From positions 1 through 45,601 of the forward strand of contig CAMJPL010000025.1 of NCBI GenBank assembly GCA_946407735.1: DNA of 45,601 bases, in the 5' to 3' direction. A program made the position numbers and the translations under genes. Numbering within the stretch: the first letter of the stretch is position 1; each line of letters starts with the position of its first letter. The notes beneath the pieces are model-generated. The model was not told where the DNA came from, did not search any database, and saw only the letters and a program-made list of their open reading frames with translations. Positions 22,743 to 32,252 of this stretch are shown in pieces. The stretch is from an uncultured Clostridia bacterium (GTDB lineage Bacteria > Bacillota > Clostridia > Oscillospirales > CAG-272).

Positions 22743-23339
22743 ATGGATGATGATCTGAATTATCCTCTTGAAGACCTGCGGCAGAGACGTACGAAACAGT
22801 ATCTGACATACGGTCTGGCTTTCGGTATCCGGGCCGGGATCTATTGCCTTATATGGTACTTCTTCGCGCACAGATACTTTTCCCAGTGCATCGGCAGGAA
22901 AACTTCGGTTATTATCTTCATATTCCTCTGCTTTCTGTCATTCGCGAGAAACAGGGTATGGAAAATATTCACCGATACCGACTTTTCCGGGGTCATAACC
23001 GATATCAGGATAACCGACACTCCCGTTGACATTGCGCCGCCTCTGAGAGTCAATCTGAAAAGGATCGCATATAAGACAAATTATATCATTTCGGTGAAGA
23101 CCGATCGTGAAAAACGGAAAAAGATAAAGCTGGAATATACCGATCAGGCGCATATCATGCCGTATAAAACCGGGGACAGGATAAAGTATTACGCCGGTAC
23201 GAATTATCCGCAGTTTGACTGTCCCGAAGGTGATGATACGGAAAAACGCGCGGTCTGCGTCTGGTGCGGCATGCCGGTACTGCGCAAGGACGCTGAAGAC
23301 GAGAAATGCCATTTCTGTCACGAGGATATAATACCGTGA
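22743..23339 (+). CDS. Hypothetical membrane protein with C-terminal zinc ribbon
   Basis: The ATG at 22743 follows GGAGG (22732-22736) with 6-nt spacing, which decides against the upstream GTG at 22713. The 198 residues have two membrane segments (about 24-44 and 52-68). A beta-rich domain follows, with VITDIRITDTPVDIAPPLRVN and YTDQAHIMPYKTGDRIKYYAGTNYPQF. A Cys-pair ribbon ends the protein (CVWCGMP...CHFCHEDIIP). The middle domain resembles the DUF3592-type domain of 13309-13722 in build (a G-D-x-[IV] strand followed by Y-x-P), which is a weak suggestion only. The function is unknown. Confidence 0.7.
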   Translation: MDDDLNYPLEDLRQRRTKQYLTYGLAFGIRAGIYCLIWYFFAHRYFSQCIGRKTSVIIFIFLCFLSFARNRVWKIFTDTDFSGVITDIRITDTPVDIAPPLRVNLKRIAYKTNYIISVKTDREKRKKIKLEYTDQAHIMPYKTGDRIKYYAGTNYPQFDCPEGDDTEKRAVCVWCGMPVLRKDAEDEKCHFCHEDIIP

Positions 23340-23444
23340 TATCGGCGCCCGAAACGGCGCGCAGCCGGTCTCTCTTCCTCCCCCTGCGCCGCCGCGCCTG
23401 CCCGGACGGAGAAAACATCAAACATTCAGCGGAGAAAAAAGATA

Positions 23445-24437
23445 ATGACCAGACGCGAAAGAGTAAAGACCGCCCTCGCGCATAAGACGCCCGATAGGCT
23501 CCCGTCCTGCATACATCTCGCCGGTGACGGGCAGAGCGCGTATTTCGACAGGCTGTATGAGCAGTACGCCTCCCCCGAGATAAAAAAGCTGCATGAGAGC
23601 GGCGTTCTGTCGTATTCCCACGCCATATACTACGGCATCGGCAACTGCGTGCTGGCGCTCGGCTGCCCGTGGTGGGGCTGGGCGAACCTGCCGAAGGAAT
23701 ACTCGGGCGAGGATTCCCCCGGATTTCTGCCGCAGACAAGAGGCTACGGCAGCTATGAGCAGTTCGCGAAGGATATACAGAATATACGGGAAAACACCGA
23801 CGCCTACGTCCTCGTCACGATATGGGGGAGCCACTTCGAGAAGGCCAATTTCGCTCGCGGGATAGAGAATTTCCTCGCCGATATCGCCGGCGATCCCGAT
23901 TTCGCCCAGTCGCTGCTCGATTTCATCATACACAAGAACCTCGTCATGCTGGAGAACATCGTCAGCATCCCCGGCATAGACGGTATCCTGCTCGGTTCGG
24001 ACTGGGGCTCGCAGAGGGATCTTCTCATGTCGCCGGGATCGTGGCGGCGGATGATCCGCCCCGGCGAGGAGAAGGAATACAAGATAATAAAGGACGCCGG
24101 GATCGACGTCTGGATCCATTCCTGCGGCGATATCAGGCGGATAATGCCCGATCTGTACGAGATGGGCATAGACGCGCTGAACCCGATACAGCCGGAGTGC
24201 ATGGATATATACGAGCTGAAAGACCTGTACGGCGACAGGATAACCTTCTGGGGCGGCGTCAGCACGCAGCGCACCCTTCCGGGCGGGACCCCGGAGGAGG
24301 TGAAGGCCGAGGCCGCCGCGATAGCCGGGTATCTCGGCCGGGACGGCGGCTATATCCTCGCCCCGTCGCAGGAGATACAGGCGGACGTCCCGTATGAGAA
24401 CCTCTGCGCCCTGATCGACGCGGCGGGAAGTCTGTGA
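23445..24437 (+). CDS. Uroporphyrinogen decarboxylase (URO-D) domain protein
   Basis: A 330-residue TIM-barrel protein of the URO-D superfamily, which includes HemE and corrinoid-linked methyltransferases such as MtaA. It starts MTRRERVKTALAHKTPDRLP, typical of the methyltransferase-like branch. GIDGILLGSDWGSQRDLLMSPGSWRRMIRP follows, then VWIHSCGDIRRIMPDLYEMGIDALNPIQPECMDIYELKDLYGDRITFWGGVSTQRTLPGGTPEEV. The C-terminal YILAPSQEIQADVPYENLCALIDA is also standard. True HemE is unlikely because no haem genes are near and the sequence is of the degenerate catabolic type. The substrate is unknown. GCGGAG precedes the ATG. Confidence 0.85.
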   Translation: MTRRERVKTALAHKTPDRLPSCIHLAGDGQSAYFDRLYEQYASPEIKKLHESGVLSYSHAIYYGIGNCVLALGCPWWGWANLPKEYSGEDSPGFLPQTRGYGSYEQFAKDIQNIRENTDAYVLVTIWGSHFEKANFARGIENFLADIAGDPDFAQSLLDFIIHKNLVMLENIVSIPGIDGILLGSDWGSQRDLLMSPGSWRRMIRPGEEKEYKIIKDAGIDVWIHSCGDIRRIMPDLYEMGIDALNPIQPECMDIYELKDLYGDRITFWGGVSTQRTLPGGTPEEVKAEAAAIAGYLGRDGGYILAPSQEIQADVPYENLCALIDAAGSL

Positions 24438-24471
24438 GAGCGTTTATCCCAAGACCTGCGGAGGGTATATC

Positions 24472-24702
24472 ATGACCGAAGCCGTGATATGGATCGCCGC
24501 GGCGGCGGGCGTAATCGCTTCCGTCGCCGCCGTCAGCGCGTACAGGCTGAATAAAGAGTACGAATGTCCGCTCTGCCGGAGGGTATTCAGTCCGGGACCG
24601 GGGAACTGCCTGAGAGTACTGTATTCCTTCCCGGGAGGCGGCCGCGCGCTGAAATGCCCGCACTGCGGCGAAAAAAGCGTAATGGATACCGTGAATAGAT
24701 AA
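24472..24702 (+). CDS. Small membrane protein with zinc-ribbon-like cysteine pairs
   Basis: A 76-residue protein with one N-terminal membrane segment (AVIWIAAAAGVIASVAAVSA) followed by CPLC and CPHC pairs 32 residues apart. These should bind one zinc ion on the cytoplasmic or outer face. GGAGGGTATATC precedes the start. The function is unknown. It sits between the URO-D protein and the esterase with short gaps, so it is probably part of the same transcript. Confidence 0.65.
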   Translation: MTEAVIWIAAAAGVIASVAAVSAYRLNKEYECPLCRRVFSPGPGNCLRVLYSFPGGGRALKCPHCGEKSVMDTVNR

Positions 24703-24716
24703 AAGGACAGACAGCC

Positions 24717-25403
24717 ATGAAATCATTTCTCATGATCGGTCAGTCGAACATGGCCGGGCGCGCGCCGGTGGGATCGTTCCCGCCGCCGCAGGGGGATCAT
24801 ATATACGTCTTCCGCATGGGGCGCTTCCGCCCCTTCGGGCAGCCGGTGAACACCGACAGGATGCAGCCGGGCTTTGTGTCCGGCATCGGCCTCGCCGAGT
24901 ATTTCGCCGAGGCGTGCGTCGGTGATACCGGATGGGACGTCGGGCTCATACCCTGCGCCGACGGAGGGACCGGGATAAGCCTGTGGGCTCCGGGGGAGAT
25001 ACTGTACGACCATGCCGTGTTCATGGCGAAGCTCGCCATGCGGACGTCGGAGCTCGCTGGGATACTCTGGCATCAGGGCGAGAACGACGCCGGGGACCCG
25101 GAGAAGGTCGCGCTGTACGAAAGCCGCTTCCTCGATATGATTGGCCATATGCGGCATGAGCTCGGTATGCCGGATATCCCCGTCGTCATAGGCGAGCTGT
25201 CGGAGCTGAGGCCTGACGGCGGATATGACGAAAATCAGGCGAAGGTGAACGTCATCCTGAACAAGATCGCCTCGGAGCACGGCGATATCGCGATAGCCTC
25301 GTCCGAGGGTCTCAGCCTTTTCGACGGCATACATTTCGACGGCGCGTCGGACGCCGAGTTCGGGAAAAGATATTATAAGGCGTACAGGTCGATAGCCGGA
25401 TGA
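24717..25403 (+). CDS. Sialate O-acetylesterase-like carbohydrate esterase (SGNH/SASA)
   Basis: A 228-residue SGNH-type esterase. The nucleophile block is FLMIGQSNMAGRAP (Ser in GQSNM). Next come PCADGGTGISLW and the family motif LWHQGENDAG. The C-terminal catalytic pair is in LSLFDGIHFDGASD (Asp and His). It lacks a signal peptide and so should deacetylate sugars inside the cell. Together with the GH43-like hydrolase and the SLC45/GPH-like transporter it hints at uptake and trimming of acetylated plant or host glycans. AAAAGGA precedes the ATG. Confidence 0.88.
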   Translation: MKSFLMIGQSNMAGRAPVGSFPPPQGDHIYVFRMGRFRPFGQPVNTDRMQPGFVSGIGLAEYFAEACVGDTGWDVGLIPCADGGTGISLWAPGEILYDHAVFMAKLAMRTSELAGILWHQGENDAGDPEKVALYESRFLDMIGHMRHELGMPDIPVVIGELSELRPDGGYDENQAKVNVILNKIASEHGDIAIASSEGLSLFDGIHFDGASDAEFGKRYYKAYRSIAG

Positions 25404-25430
25404 CGGCGGCGCTTATATGAGGTTACGGTC

Positions 25431-26183
25431 ATGAACAGTATGATAGAGATCTCGCCCGAATACGCCCGTGAGATGTTCGTTACCTGCGGCTGCGGGCATA
25501 TAAGCCAGCATGAGTCGGGAGTCTTCGCCGATCTGCCGGAAAGAGCGGTATATCTTATCGGCGGATGTCTTGCCGTCGGCGGCGGGGATGACGGGCGCTG
25601 GCAGATACACGCCCTCGGTCCGTGGTCGGACATCGGGGCGGCGTATGACGCCGTGAAGCCTATGTCAAACGGCGAAGTTAAGCTGTTCCCCCGTTATCCG
25701 CTGCCTTCCGGCTGGAAGGATATGAAGGGGGAGTTCCGCCTCGCGAGGACGTACGGGCCGTACGACGACGCGGATATACGCGGTCTTACGCCCGGCGATA
25801 TGCCGCAGATAGAGCGGATGTGCGCCTATGATGAGGAGGACGACCGCTTCGGGCACAAGCTGACGTCGGAATTCATCGCCGGATGCAGAGGCAATCCCGA
25901 TCATTTCTTCTCGACCGGCTACGCCTTCGGACTGTTCGACGATGGAGAGCTCTCCGGCTTCATCACCGGCGGGCATATGGGATATATCGGCACGACGGTG
26001 ATAAACCTGTTCGTTTCGAGGAAAAAGCGGGGCAGGGGCTTCGCCTCGCGCCTCGTTAAGGCGCTCTGCGCCTCCGATCCCGGCACGGTCTACGGCTACA
26101 GCTGCGAGAAGGACAACGAAGGCTCGTACCGCACCGCCCTGAAATGCGGCTTCATCCCCGTCGGCGAGAGCCTTGAGGGGTGA
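25431..26183 (+). CDS. GNAT-family N-acetyltransferase
   Basis: A 250-residue protein. The N-terminal 100 residues are not recognised (ISPEYAREMFVTCGCGHISQHES...). From about residue 120 it is a GNAT domain: GDMPQIERMCAYDEED, then FGLFDDGELSGFITGGHMG and TTVINLFVSRKKRGRGFASRLVKAL (the acetyl-CoA binding R/K-x-x-G-x-G/A loop). A final YGYSCEKDNEGSYRTALKCGFIPVGESL is typical of GNAT C-termini. The acceptor is unknown. GAGGTT lies upstream of the start codon. Confidence 0.85.
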   Translation: MNSMIEISPEYAREMFVTCGCGHISQHESGVFADLPERAVYLIGGCLAVGGGDDGRWQIHALGPWSDIGAAYDAVKPMSNGEVKLFPRYPLPSGWKDMKGEFRLARTYGPYDDADIRGLTPGDMPQIERMCAYDEEDDRFGHKLTSEFIAGCRGNPDHFFSTGYAFGLFDDGELSGFITGGHMGYIGTTVINLFVSRKKRGRGFASRLVKALCASDPGTVYGYSCEKDNEGSYRTALKCGFIPVGESLEG

Positions 26184-26289
26184 AGATAAATCATTAATTC
26201 GGGATTTACCGGCTTCGGATCGATCCTTTTTTCGGCATATGACAGACTATCCGGACTTTAATTGCGGTACTGCGGAAAGGAACGGCAGA

Positions 26290-28011
26290 ATGAAGAAAGC
26301 AATTACGTTTACAGTCCTGACAGCTATGCTTTTATGTATGTGCGCACCGATGCCCGTCAGCGCGAATCATGAGATGGTATATCAGTATCAGAGCGTGACG
26401 ATCGGTAATCACGGCTATATCGACAAAAACGGTTCTCTCTGGCTGTGGGGAGAAAACTACCGCGGACAGGCGGGAGTCGACCCGAAGATCACGGAATGGG
26501 TGGATTCGCCAGTAAAGGTCATGGATGACGTGGCCGCCTTTGACAGAGAGACGCTCGCCACGATAGTCCTGAAAAATGACGGCAGCGTGTGGACGTTCGG
26601 CTTCGATTACCGTCACGGATATCAGAAGGTGAGAGGCAACACCGACTGGTTTTACGGCGCCGAGCCCGTGAAGGTCATGGATGGCTGCACGGCGGTAAGC
26701 AACGGCGGAGGATACGGGGCTCAGTTCGGCATGCTCAAATCCGACGGGACCCTGTGGGCTTTCGGCTATAACCTCTGGAACAACCTCGGGATCGAGGATG
26801 ACGACGTCACTGACGGATCGGTGGTGGACAAATCCATCATTACCGAGCCTCAGCTTGTCACCGACGGCGTCTCGTCGTTCGTTATGGGGCACTACAACGG
26901 ATTCGCTCTCAAAAACGACGGTTCGATGTGGTACTGGGGCAACGACGAATGGTCGCCGTATCACGCTTCGGGAGGAAGCCACGGGATCCTGCGGCATATA
27001 CTCGACGGTTTTAGGCAGATATCGGTCGATAACGGATGGGCGGCCGGAGTCATGGACGACGGGACGGCCTGGCTGTGGGGAGGCAACTTCACCGTTCACG
27101 GCGATCTCAAGCTCAGCCAGCGCATCAAGATCGGCACGGACGTGAAGATGGTCGCCGGGACCTATGTCGGCACGGGGACTGTGAAGGTCGGCGGAGTCGA
27201 TACCGGGAACAAGCCGCATTACTGTTATGTCCTGAAAAACGACGGCAGCCTCTGGGGAAAAGACGGCACCGAAAAATCCCTCGACGACGTGGCCTGCGTC
27301 TACTGCAGCAACGGCTATTACGGGGAGACCCTTATCCTTAAGAATGACGGCACACTGATCGAAAGGACATATGCCTCCGACGGCTCGGACGTCGATAAGG
27401 TGATCGCCTCCGACGCAGCCGTTCCCGGAGCGTTCGAAACATCCGGCGGTCAGCCGTCGGTCGGGCTTGAAACGCGCGATCTTACGGCAGGTGGATTCAA
27501 GGACGTGTACGCGGACAGCTGGTTCGCCGATCCGGTCATATGGGCCGTCGACAAAGGGATCACCAGCGGAACGTCTCAGACGACGTTTTCTCCGTACGAC
27601 ACCTGCTCGAGAGCGCAGATCATCACCTTCCTGTGGAGATGGAAGGGCTGTCCGTCGAACAGCGGGATAAAGTATTTCTCCGATCTTGACGGCGGCGAAT
27701 ACTACTATGACGCCGCTCAATGGGCGTATGAAAGCGGAATTGTCACCGGAAGCGAGTTCGGCGGGGCGGCGGACTGCACAAGAGCCGCGGCGGTGGAATA
27801 CATATGGAAGGCCTTCGGAGCCGCTTTTTACAGCCCGAGCACCCTTTTCGACGACGTCCCTCCGGACGCGTCATACAATCAGGCGGTATCATGGGCGTTT
27901 GACATGAATATCACGCGCGGCACCGGATTCATGGAATTCTCTCCGGATAAGATATGCAACAGGGCGGAGATAATGACATTTTTATACCGCGCGGAAATCG
28001 GATCAGTCTGA
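26290..28011 (+). CDS. Secreted RCC1-like repeat protein with three S-layer homology domains
   Basis: The ATG at 26290 follows GAAAGGAAC and opens a clear signal peptide (MKKAITFTVLTAMLLCMCAP, then MPVSANHE), so it is preferred to the GTG/ATG codons upstream. The mature protein has about seven RCC1/BNR-like repeats with the core LKNDGSVWTFG or similar (DKNGSLWLWGEN, LKSDGTLWAFGYN, LKNDGSMWYWGND and others, about residues 40-370). Three SLH domains follow (GFKDVYADSWFADPVIWAVDKGI, KYFSDLDGGEYYYDAAQWAYESGI, TLFDDVPPDASYNQAVSWAFDMNI). The SLH domains should hold it to cell-wall polymers. Its ligand is unknown. Confidence 0.9.
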   Translation: MKKAITFTVLTAMLLCMCAPMPVSANHEMVYQYQSVTIGNHGYIDKNGSLWLWGENYRGQAGVDPKITEWVDSPVKVMDDVAAFDRETLATIVLKNDGSVWTFGFDYRHGYQKVRGNTDWFYGAEPVKVMDGCTAVSNGGGYGAQFGMLKSDGTLWAFGYNLWNNLGIEDDDVTDGSVVDKSIITEPQLVTDGVSSFVMGHYNGFALKNDGSMWYWGNDEWSPYHASGGSHGILRHILDGFRQISVDNGWAAGVMDDGTAWLWGGNFTVHGDLKLSQRIKIGTDVKMVAGTYVGTGTVKVGGVDTGNKPHYCYVLKNDGSLWGKDGTEKSLDDVACVYCSNGYYGETLILKNDGTLIERTYASDGSDVDKVIASDAAVPGAFETSGGQPSVGLETRDLTAGGFKDVYADSWFADPVIWAVDKGITSGTSQTTFSPYDTCSRAQIITFLWRWKGCPSNSGIKYFSDLDGGEYYYDAAQWAYESGIVTGSEFGGAADCTRAAAVEYIWKAFGAAFYSPSTLFDDVPPDASYNQAVSWAFDMNITRGTGFMEFSPDKICNRAEIMTFLYRAEIGSV

Positions 28012-28159
28012 TCGGCTCTGACGAAATAAGCGCGGGCGAGCGCGCCTGAAAAGGCGCTGCCGGGCAAAGCATCCGCGGCAGCTTCGCCCGTAATATGAAG
28101 AAGATCGCCGCCGCCCCGGATAGAGGCTTGCGGCGATCCTTATTATTCTTATGATACCG

Positions 28160-28196
28160 CTCCTTTGCGGCTCCTGCCGCAAAGGAGAAGTTTTTT
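28160..28196 (+). terminator. Strong intrinsic terminator after the SLH protein
   Basis: CTCCTTTGCGGC (28160-28171), loop TCCT, GCCGCAAAGGAG (28176-28187), AAG, then T6. A weaker hairpin lies upstream (28103-28111 with 28130-28138). Nothing else is seen in the 277-nt gap between the convergent genes. Confidence 0.9.
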
Positions 28197-28288
28197 CCCC
28201 TGGTTATCGCGGTATGAAATAATATGGCGCTGAAATATATTATGAATCGGTGATTGATCCCATCCGCGGGCAAAGCGCGGAACATGCC

Positions 28289-29506
28289 TTATCTCTTCCT
28301 CACGAGATACTTGTCGAGGTCTTCCTTTATCTTGTCCGGGATCTCGCGCTTGACCGGGCACTTGAAGCTGTCGGCCATAAATGCGGTGAAGTCGGAGATG
28401 AAGTCGGCGTCGTCGCGGATGCGCTTGTCGGAAAGGAGCTCGTACGTGTCGTAGCGGCTGTGGATGTTCGACTGGCTTCCCGGCGCCCCGCGCGCGAAGG
28501 ATACGGCGGGCACGCCGTGATCGGCGAACGGAGTCGAGTCGCTGGAATATACGCCGCTGTACGGGTTGATGCCCCAGCCGCGCGCTCCGGCGAAGTAGCG
28601 GATGAAGTGGACGAGCCCCTCCTCGGCGGAGACGCAGGCGAGGAACGAGCCCATAACCGAGCCGATCATGTCGACGTTGACGTTGAGCACGGCCTTTTTC
28701 AGCTCCTCCTCATGCGCGGCGGTGTAGGCCTTCGAGCCGAGGAGCCCGCGCTCCTCGCTGCCGCAGAAGATGAAGCGGATGCCGTAACGGTGCTTTGATG
28801 AGCGGAGACGGTCCATCGTCTCGAGAAGTCCGATGCAGCCGGACATGTTGTCGTACGAGCCGCGGGACAGCGGGACGGTGTCGTAGTGAGCCGTCATGAT
28901 GATCCATTCGTCGGTCTCGCCCGGGAGCTCGGCGATAACGTTTCGGCTGTCGCCCTCCCACTCGTCCTGCTCGATCTCGATCTTCACCGTCTTTGTGCCG
29001 GAGCGGACGAGCTCGAAGGCGTCCTTGGCGTTTATGCTGACGCAGAGGGACTTGCGCCCGTTTGCGACGAAGCCGCGCAGCTCCTTTAAGTCGATGTCGC
29101 GGTCGGCGAAGTTCACGTTGCCGTCGTAGGTGATGAAGCCGACGGCGCCGTTGTCGAGAAGGTCCTGATAGGTGAAATGCCTCAGGATCGTGTCGAGCAT
29201 GACGATCTTTCCCTTCGCCGCCGAGAGGGATATCTCGTCGGTGTTCGGAAGATAGAGCAGCTCGGCCTCGACGCTGCCGCTGCCGCAGTTTTTGTAGCCT
29301 TTGCAGGGGATAGCCTTTCCGTCGGCCGTGAGAGACGCCGACTTTATGTCGGCCATCTGGACCTTGAACGGCTCTATCCATGCCTCGGCTCCCATGGCGC
29401 GGCATTCGGCCGCCAGATACTCGGCGGCGCGAAGCTCCTCGTCCGAGCCTCCGGTGTGGATATAGAAGGTATCCCGAAGTATCTTGTGGATATGCTTCAG
29501 TGTCAT
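28289..29506 (-). CDS. M28-family zinc peptidase
   Basis: A 405-residue metallopeptidase. The start at 29506 follows TAAGGAGA and a consensus promoter; the open frame upstream is an antisense shadow of rsgA. It has MTAHYDTVP (His, Asp), GSYDNMSGCIGLLE (bridging Asp), FCGSEERGLLGS (catalytic and metal Glu), LNVNVDMIGS (Asp) and QSNIHSRYDTYE (His), so all zinc ligands are present. Residues about 90-200 are an inserted PA-like domain (LYLPNTDEISLSAAKGKIVMLD). No signal peptide is seen, so it probably works as a cytoplasmic aminopeptidase. Confidence 0.9.
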   Translation of the reverse strand: MTLKHIHKILRDTFYIHTGGSDEELRAAEYLAAECRAMGAEAWIEPFKVQMADIKSASLTADGKAIPCKGYKNCGSGSVEAELLYLPNTDEISLSAAKGKIVMLDTILRHFTYQDLLDNGAVGFITYDGNVNFADRDIDLKELRGFVANGRKSLCVSINAKDAFELVRSGTKTVKIEIEQDEWEGDSRNVIAELPGETDEWIIMTAHYDTVPLSRGSYDNMSGCIGLLETMDRLRSSKHRYGIRFIFCGSEERGLLGSKAYTAAHEEELKKAVLNVNVDMIGSVMGSFLACVSAEEGLVHFIRYFAGARGWGINPYSGVYSSDSTPFADHGVPAVSFARGAPGSQSNIHSRYDTYELLSDKRIRDDADFISDFTAFMADSFKCPVKREIPDKIKEDLDKYLVRKR

Positions 29507-29536
29507 CTTTTTTCTCCTTACGGAAAAATTTTCTAT

Positions 29537-29565
29537 ATTATACCACAAAGCCGCCGCGAATGCAA
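29537..29565 (-). promoter_or_regulatory. Promoter of the M28 peptidase gene
   Basis: On the minus strand: TTGCAT (29560-29565), a 17-nt spacer and TATAAT (29537-29542). Confidence 0.82.
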
Positions 29566-29627
29566 GCGGGATCGGCCCTTTTGAGAGCCTGGCGGCTTTT
29601 TCTTTTCGCCCGTTTCCCCGAAATGCC

Positions 29628-29656
29628 TTGCAAAATGAGCCGAAATGAGGTATAAT
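29628..29656 (+). promoter_or_regulatory. Promoter of rsgA
   Basis: TTGCAA (29628-29633), a 17-nt spacer and TATAAT (29651-29656). Its spacing matches the divergent M28 promoter. Confidence 0.85.
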
Positions 29657-29704
29657 ATATGTGAATGATAAGGATATCTTACTTTTCGGCGGTATATTCG
29701 GGAC

Positions 29705-30658
29705 ATGAGCATTGAAATAAGCGGCGCCGCGGCCGGGCGCGTGGTCGGCAGCCTTGACGGATACTATTCCGTCCGCCTCGACGGCGGAGGGGATGTGCGC
29801 TGCCGTCCGCGCGGCGTATTCAGAAAGGACGGCGTCGCCGTCGCCGTCGGCGACCGGGTGACGGTGAAGGGGCACGGCTCTGACACGGCGGAGGCCGTCA
29901 TCGACTCGGTCACGGCGAGGCGGAATCTTCTGATACGCCCGCCGATAGCGAACGTCGACCGTCTCCTTATCATGATCGCCGCCGCGCGTCCCGATCCGGT
30001 CCCGCTCGTGACGGACAAGCTCATCTCGGTCGCCGAGCACAACTCCATCGAGCCGGTCATCGTCATATCGAAGGCCGATCTCGCGCCCGAAAGGGCGGGT
30101 GAGCTCGAAGCCGAGTACCGCTCGTCCGGCTTCACGGTGTTCGTCTGCGCTCACGGCGACGACAGCGGTCCGGCGGCGCTGAAAGGCTATATCGCCGAAA
30201 ATCCGGCGTCGGTGACGGCCTTCGCCGGAGCGAGCGGCGTCGGGAAATCCACCATGATCGGCAGGCTGTTCCCGATGTATTCCGCCGACAGGCGGCAGGG
30301 CGACGTCAGCCGCCGCGGACGCGGACGCCATACCACCCGCGAGGTGACGCTTCATGCCATCTCGGACGAGACAGAGAGCGGGGAGCCGCTCTGGCTTGCC
30401 GACACGCCCGGCTTTTCGCTGATAGACATGGAGCGCTTCGACTTCTTTGAGCTCGACGATCTGCCGTTCACCTTCCGCGAGTTTCTGCCGTATCTCGGGA
30501 AGTGCCGGTACAGCGACTGCCGTCACCTGAAGGACGAGGGCTGCGCCGTTCTGTCGGCGATGGAGGAGGGAAGGATCGATCCGCGCCGGCATGAGAGCTA
30601 CGCCGCCATGTACGGCGAGCTGAAGGACAAGAAACCGTGGGACAAAAAGAGACAGTGA
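29705..30658 (+). CDS. rsgA: Ribosome small-subunit-dependent GTPase A
   Basis: A circularly permuted GTPase that helps the 30S subunit mature. The 317 residues have an N-terminal OB-fold (GRVVGSLDGYYSVRLDGGGDVRCRPRG...VAVGDRVTV). Next come the G4/G5-first order of the permuted G domain (NVDRLLIMIAAARPDP, VIVISKADL), then the P-loop GASGVGKST (about 175-183), HTTREV and ADTPGF. The C-terminal zinc motif is CRYSDCRHLKDEGCAVLSAMEEG. Length and order are normal. The next gene, cls, starts 46 nt downstream on the same strand. Confidence 0.95.
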   Translation: MSIEISGAAAGRVVGSLDGYYSVRLDGGGDVRCRPRGVFRKDGVAVAVGDRVTVKGHGSDTAEAVIDSVTARRNLLIRPPIANVDRLLIMIAAARPDPVPLVTDKLISVAEHNSIEPVIVISKADLAPERAGELEAEYRSSGFTVFVCAHGDDSGPAALKGYIAENPASVTAFAGASGVGKSTMIGRLFPMYSADRRQGDVSRRGRGRHTTREVTLHAISDETESGEPLWLADTPGFSLIDMERFDFFELDDLPFTFREFLPYLGKCRYSDCRHLKDEGCAVLSAMEEGRIDPRRHESYAAMYGELKDKKPWDKKRQ

Positions 30659-30704
30659 TAACAGCGGCATTTAAGCATATCCGCCCGACGCGGCGCGAAA
30701 CGGT

Positions 30705-32252
30705 ATGAAAAAGAACAAATTTCCACGCGTGAAGAAGCTTCTGCGGCGGCGCATAGTGGTGATATTCCTGCTCGCGGCGCAGCTGCTGGCCTTTCTGCTC
30801 ATCCTCGCCGACAGCTCGACGAGATCGAAGGTGACCGAGCTTTCGCTCATCGTCTTTTCGGTGGCGGTGGCCCTGTACATCATCGGCAGGGAGGACAACT
30901 CCGACTACAAGCTGACATGGGTGACGCTGATACTCGTCGGGCAGCTGTTCGGGGGGATGTTCTACTTCCTCTTCCGGGCGCAGTCGAGGCAGAAGAAGCT
31001 GAGGGCGCTGATAGACGACAAGGACAAAAAGGCGGCGGTATATCTAAAGGCCGAGGACGATCCCGACGCCCGCGAGGCGTTCGGGAAAAAGTCGCCGCAG
31101 TACGTCTCCTGCGCCGAGTATCTGCGCTCGGCGGGATATCCGATCTACCGCGGGCAGAGCGCGAGGTATTTTTCCGACGGCGAGTCGATGTTCGCCGCGA
31201 TGCTCGACGATATGGAGCGGGCGGAGAAGTCGATATACATAGAGACGTTCATAATCGGTCCGGGCGAGGTCTGGGACAGGATGCTCGACATCATGCGGCG
31301 CAAGGCCAGGGACGGTCTCGACGTGCGGCTGATATACGACGACATCGGCTCCTTCCTGCGTCTGCCGGAGGACGATATCCGGGGCCTTGAGAGCGCCGGG
31401 ATAAAGGTTGCCTGCTACCATCCCTTCACCCCGTTCTGGTCGATGCTGCAGAACAACCGCGATCACCGCAAGATCACGGTCATCGACGGCGGCATCGCCT
31501 ATACCGGCGGTGTTAACATAGCCGACGAGTATATCAACCGCGTCGAGCGGTTCGGCCGCTGGAAGGACGCCGGCATCCGCGTCACCGGCAGGGCGGTGCG
31601 CAGCTTCGTTTTGATGTATCTCAGGATGTGGGAGACCCTGACCGACGCCGACGAGGACTGGGCGGAGGCGTACGGCGCCGAAGGGCCGGAGGAGTCCGGG
31701 GAGGGGTATATCCTCCCGTACGACGACTCGCCGCTCGACCGCGATCAGGTGTCCGAGAACGTGTATCTGAAGATCATCTCCGGCGCGCAGAAGTATCTTT
31801 ACATCGAGACGCCGTATCTCATTCTCGACGAGATCCTGATACGCGCCCTCACGCTGTCGGCCCGCTCGGGCGTCGACGTGCGGATAATGACGCCGCATAT
31901 ACCGGACAAGAAGTTCACCTTCATGACGACGAGAAGCTATTATTCCCAGCTCGTGAAGGCGGGCGTGAAGATATACGAGTACACGCCGGGCTTCAATCAC
32001 TCGAAAGTGATAGTCGCCGACGACGGTATAGCGAACGTCGGCACGGCGAATTTCGACTTCCGCAGCCTTTATCTGCACTACGAGTGCGGCGCCGTCATGT
32101 TCGGCGGCGAGGTGCCGAAGGCGATAAGGGAGGATTATATCGCCACCCTCAGCGAGTGCGAGTTCATCGGCGCCGACCATCCCCTCTGCGCCGATACGCT
32201 GAAAAACAGGCTGAAACGCCCGATCTGCCGCCTGCTCGCGCCGCTGCTGTGA
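30705..32252 (+). CDS. cls: Cardiolipin synthase
   Basis: A membrane enzyme of the phospholipase D family that joins two phosphatidylglycerols. The 515 residues start with two membrane segments (about 18-40 and 47-63) and a third hydrophobic stretch (about 70-88). Two HKD motifs are intact: H254-R-K256-ITVI-D261 with GGVNI after it, and H432-S-K434-VIVA-D439 followed by NVGTANFDFRS. No strong RBS is visible before the ATG; translation may depend on read-through from rsgA. The stop codon at 32250-32252 directly precedes a truncated foreign frame. Confidence 0.93.
   Translation: MKKNKFPRVKKLLRRRIVVIFLLAAQLLAFLLILADSSTRSKVTELSLIVFSVAVALYIIGREDNSDYKLTWVTLILVGQLFGGMFYFLFRAQSRQKKLRALIDDKDKKAAVYLKAEDDPDAREAFGKKSPQYVSCAEYLRSAGYPIYRGQSARYFSDGESMFAAMLDDMERAEKSIYIETFIIGPGEVWDRMLDIMRRKARDGLDVRLIYDDIGSFLRLPEDDIRGLESAGIKVACYHPFTPFWSMLQNNRDHRKITVIDGGIAYTGGVNIADEYINRVERFGRWKDAGIRVTGRAVRSFVLMYLRMWETLTDADEDWAEAYGAEGPEESGEGYILPYDDSPLDRDQVSENVYLKIISGAQKYLYIETPYLILDEILIRALTLSARSGVDVRIMTPHIPDKKFTFMTTRSYYSQLVKAGVKIYEYTPGFNHSKVIVADDGIANVGTANFDFRSLYLHYECGAVMFGGEVPKAIREDYIATLSECEFIGADHPLCADTLKNRLKRPICRLLAPLL

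Noticed and set aside
23445-24437. HemE for haem synthesis
   Set aside because: The sequence fits the methyltransferase-like URO-D branch and no haem genes are near.
29507-30670. N-terminal extension of the M28 peptidase frame
   Set aside because: It is antisense to rsgA and lies upstream of a consensus promoter and RBS for the peptidase.
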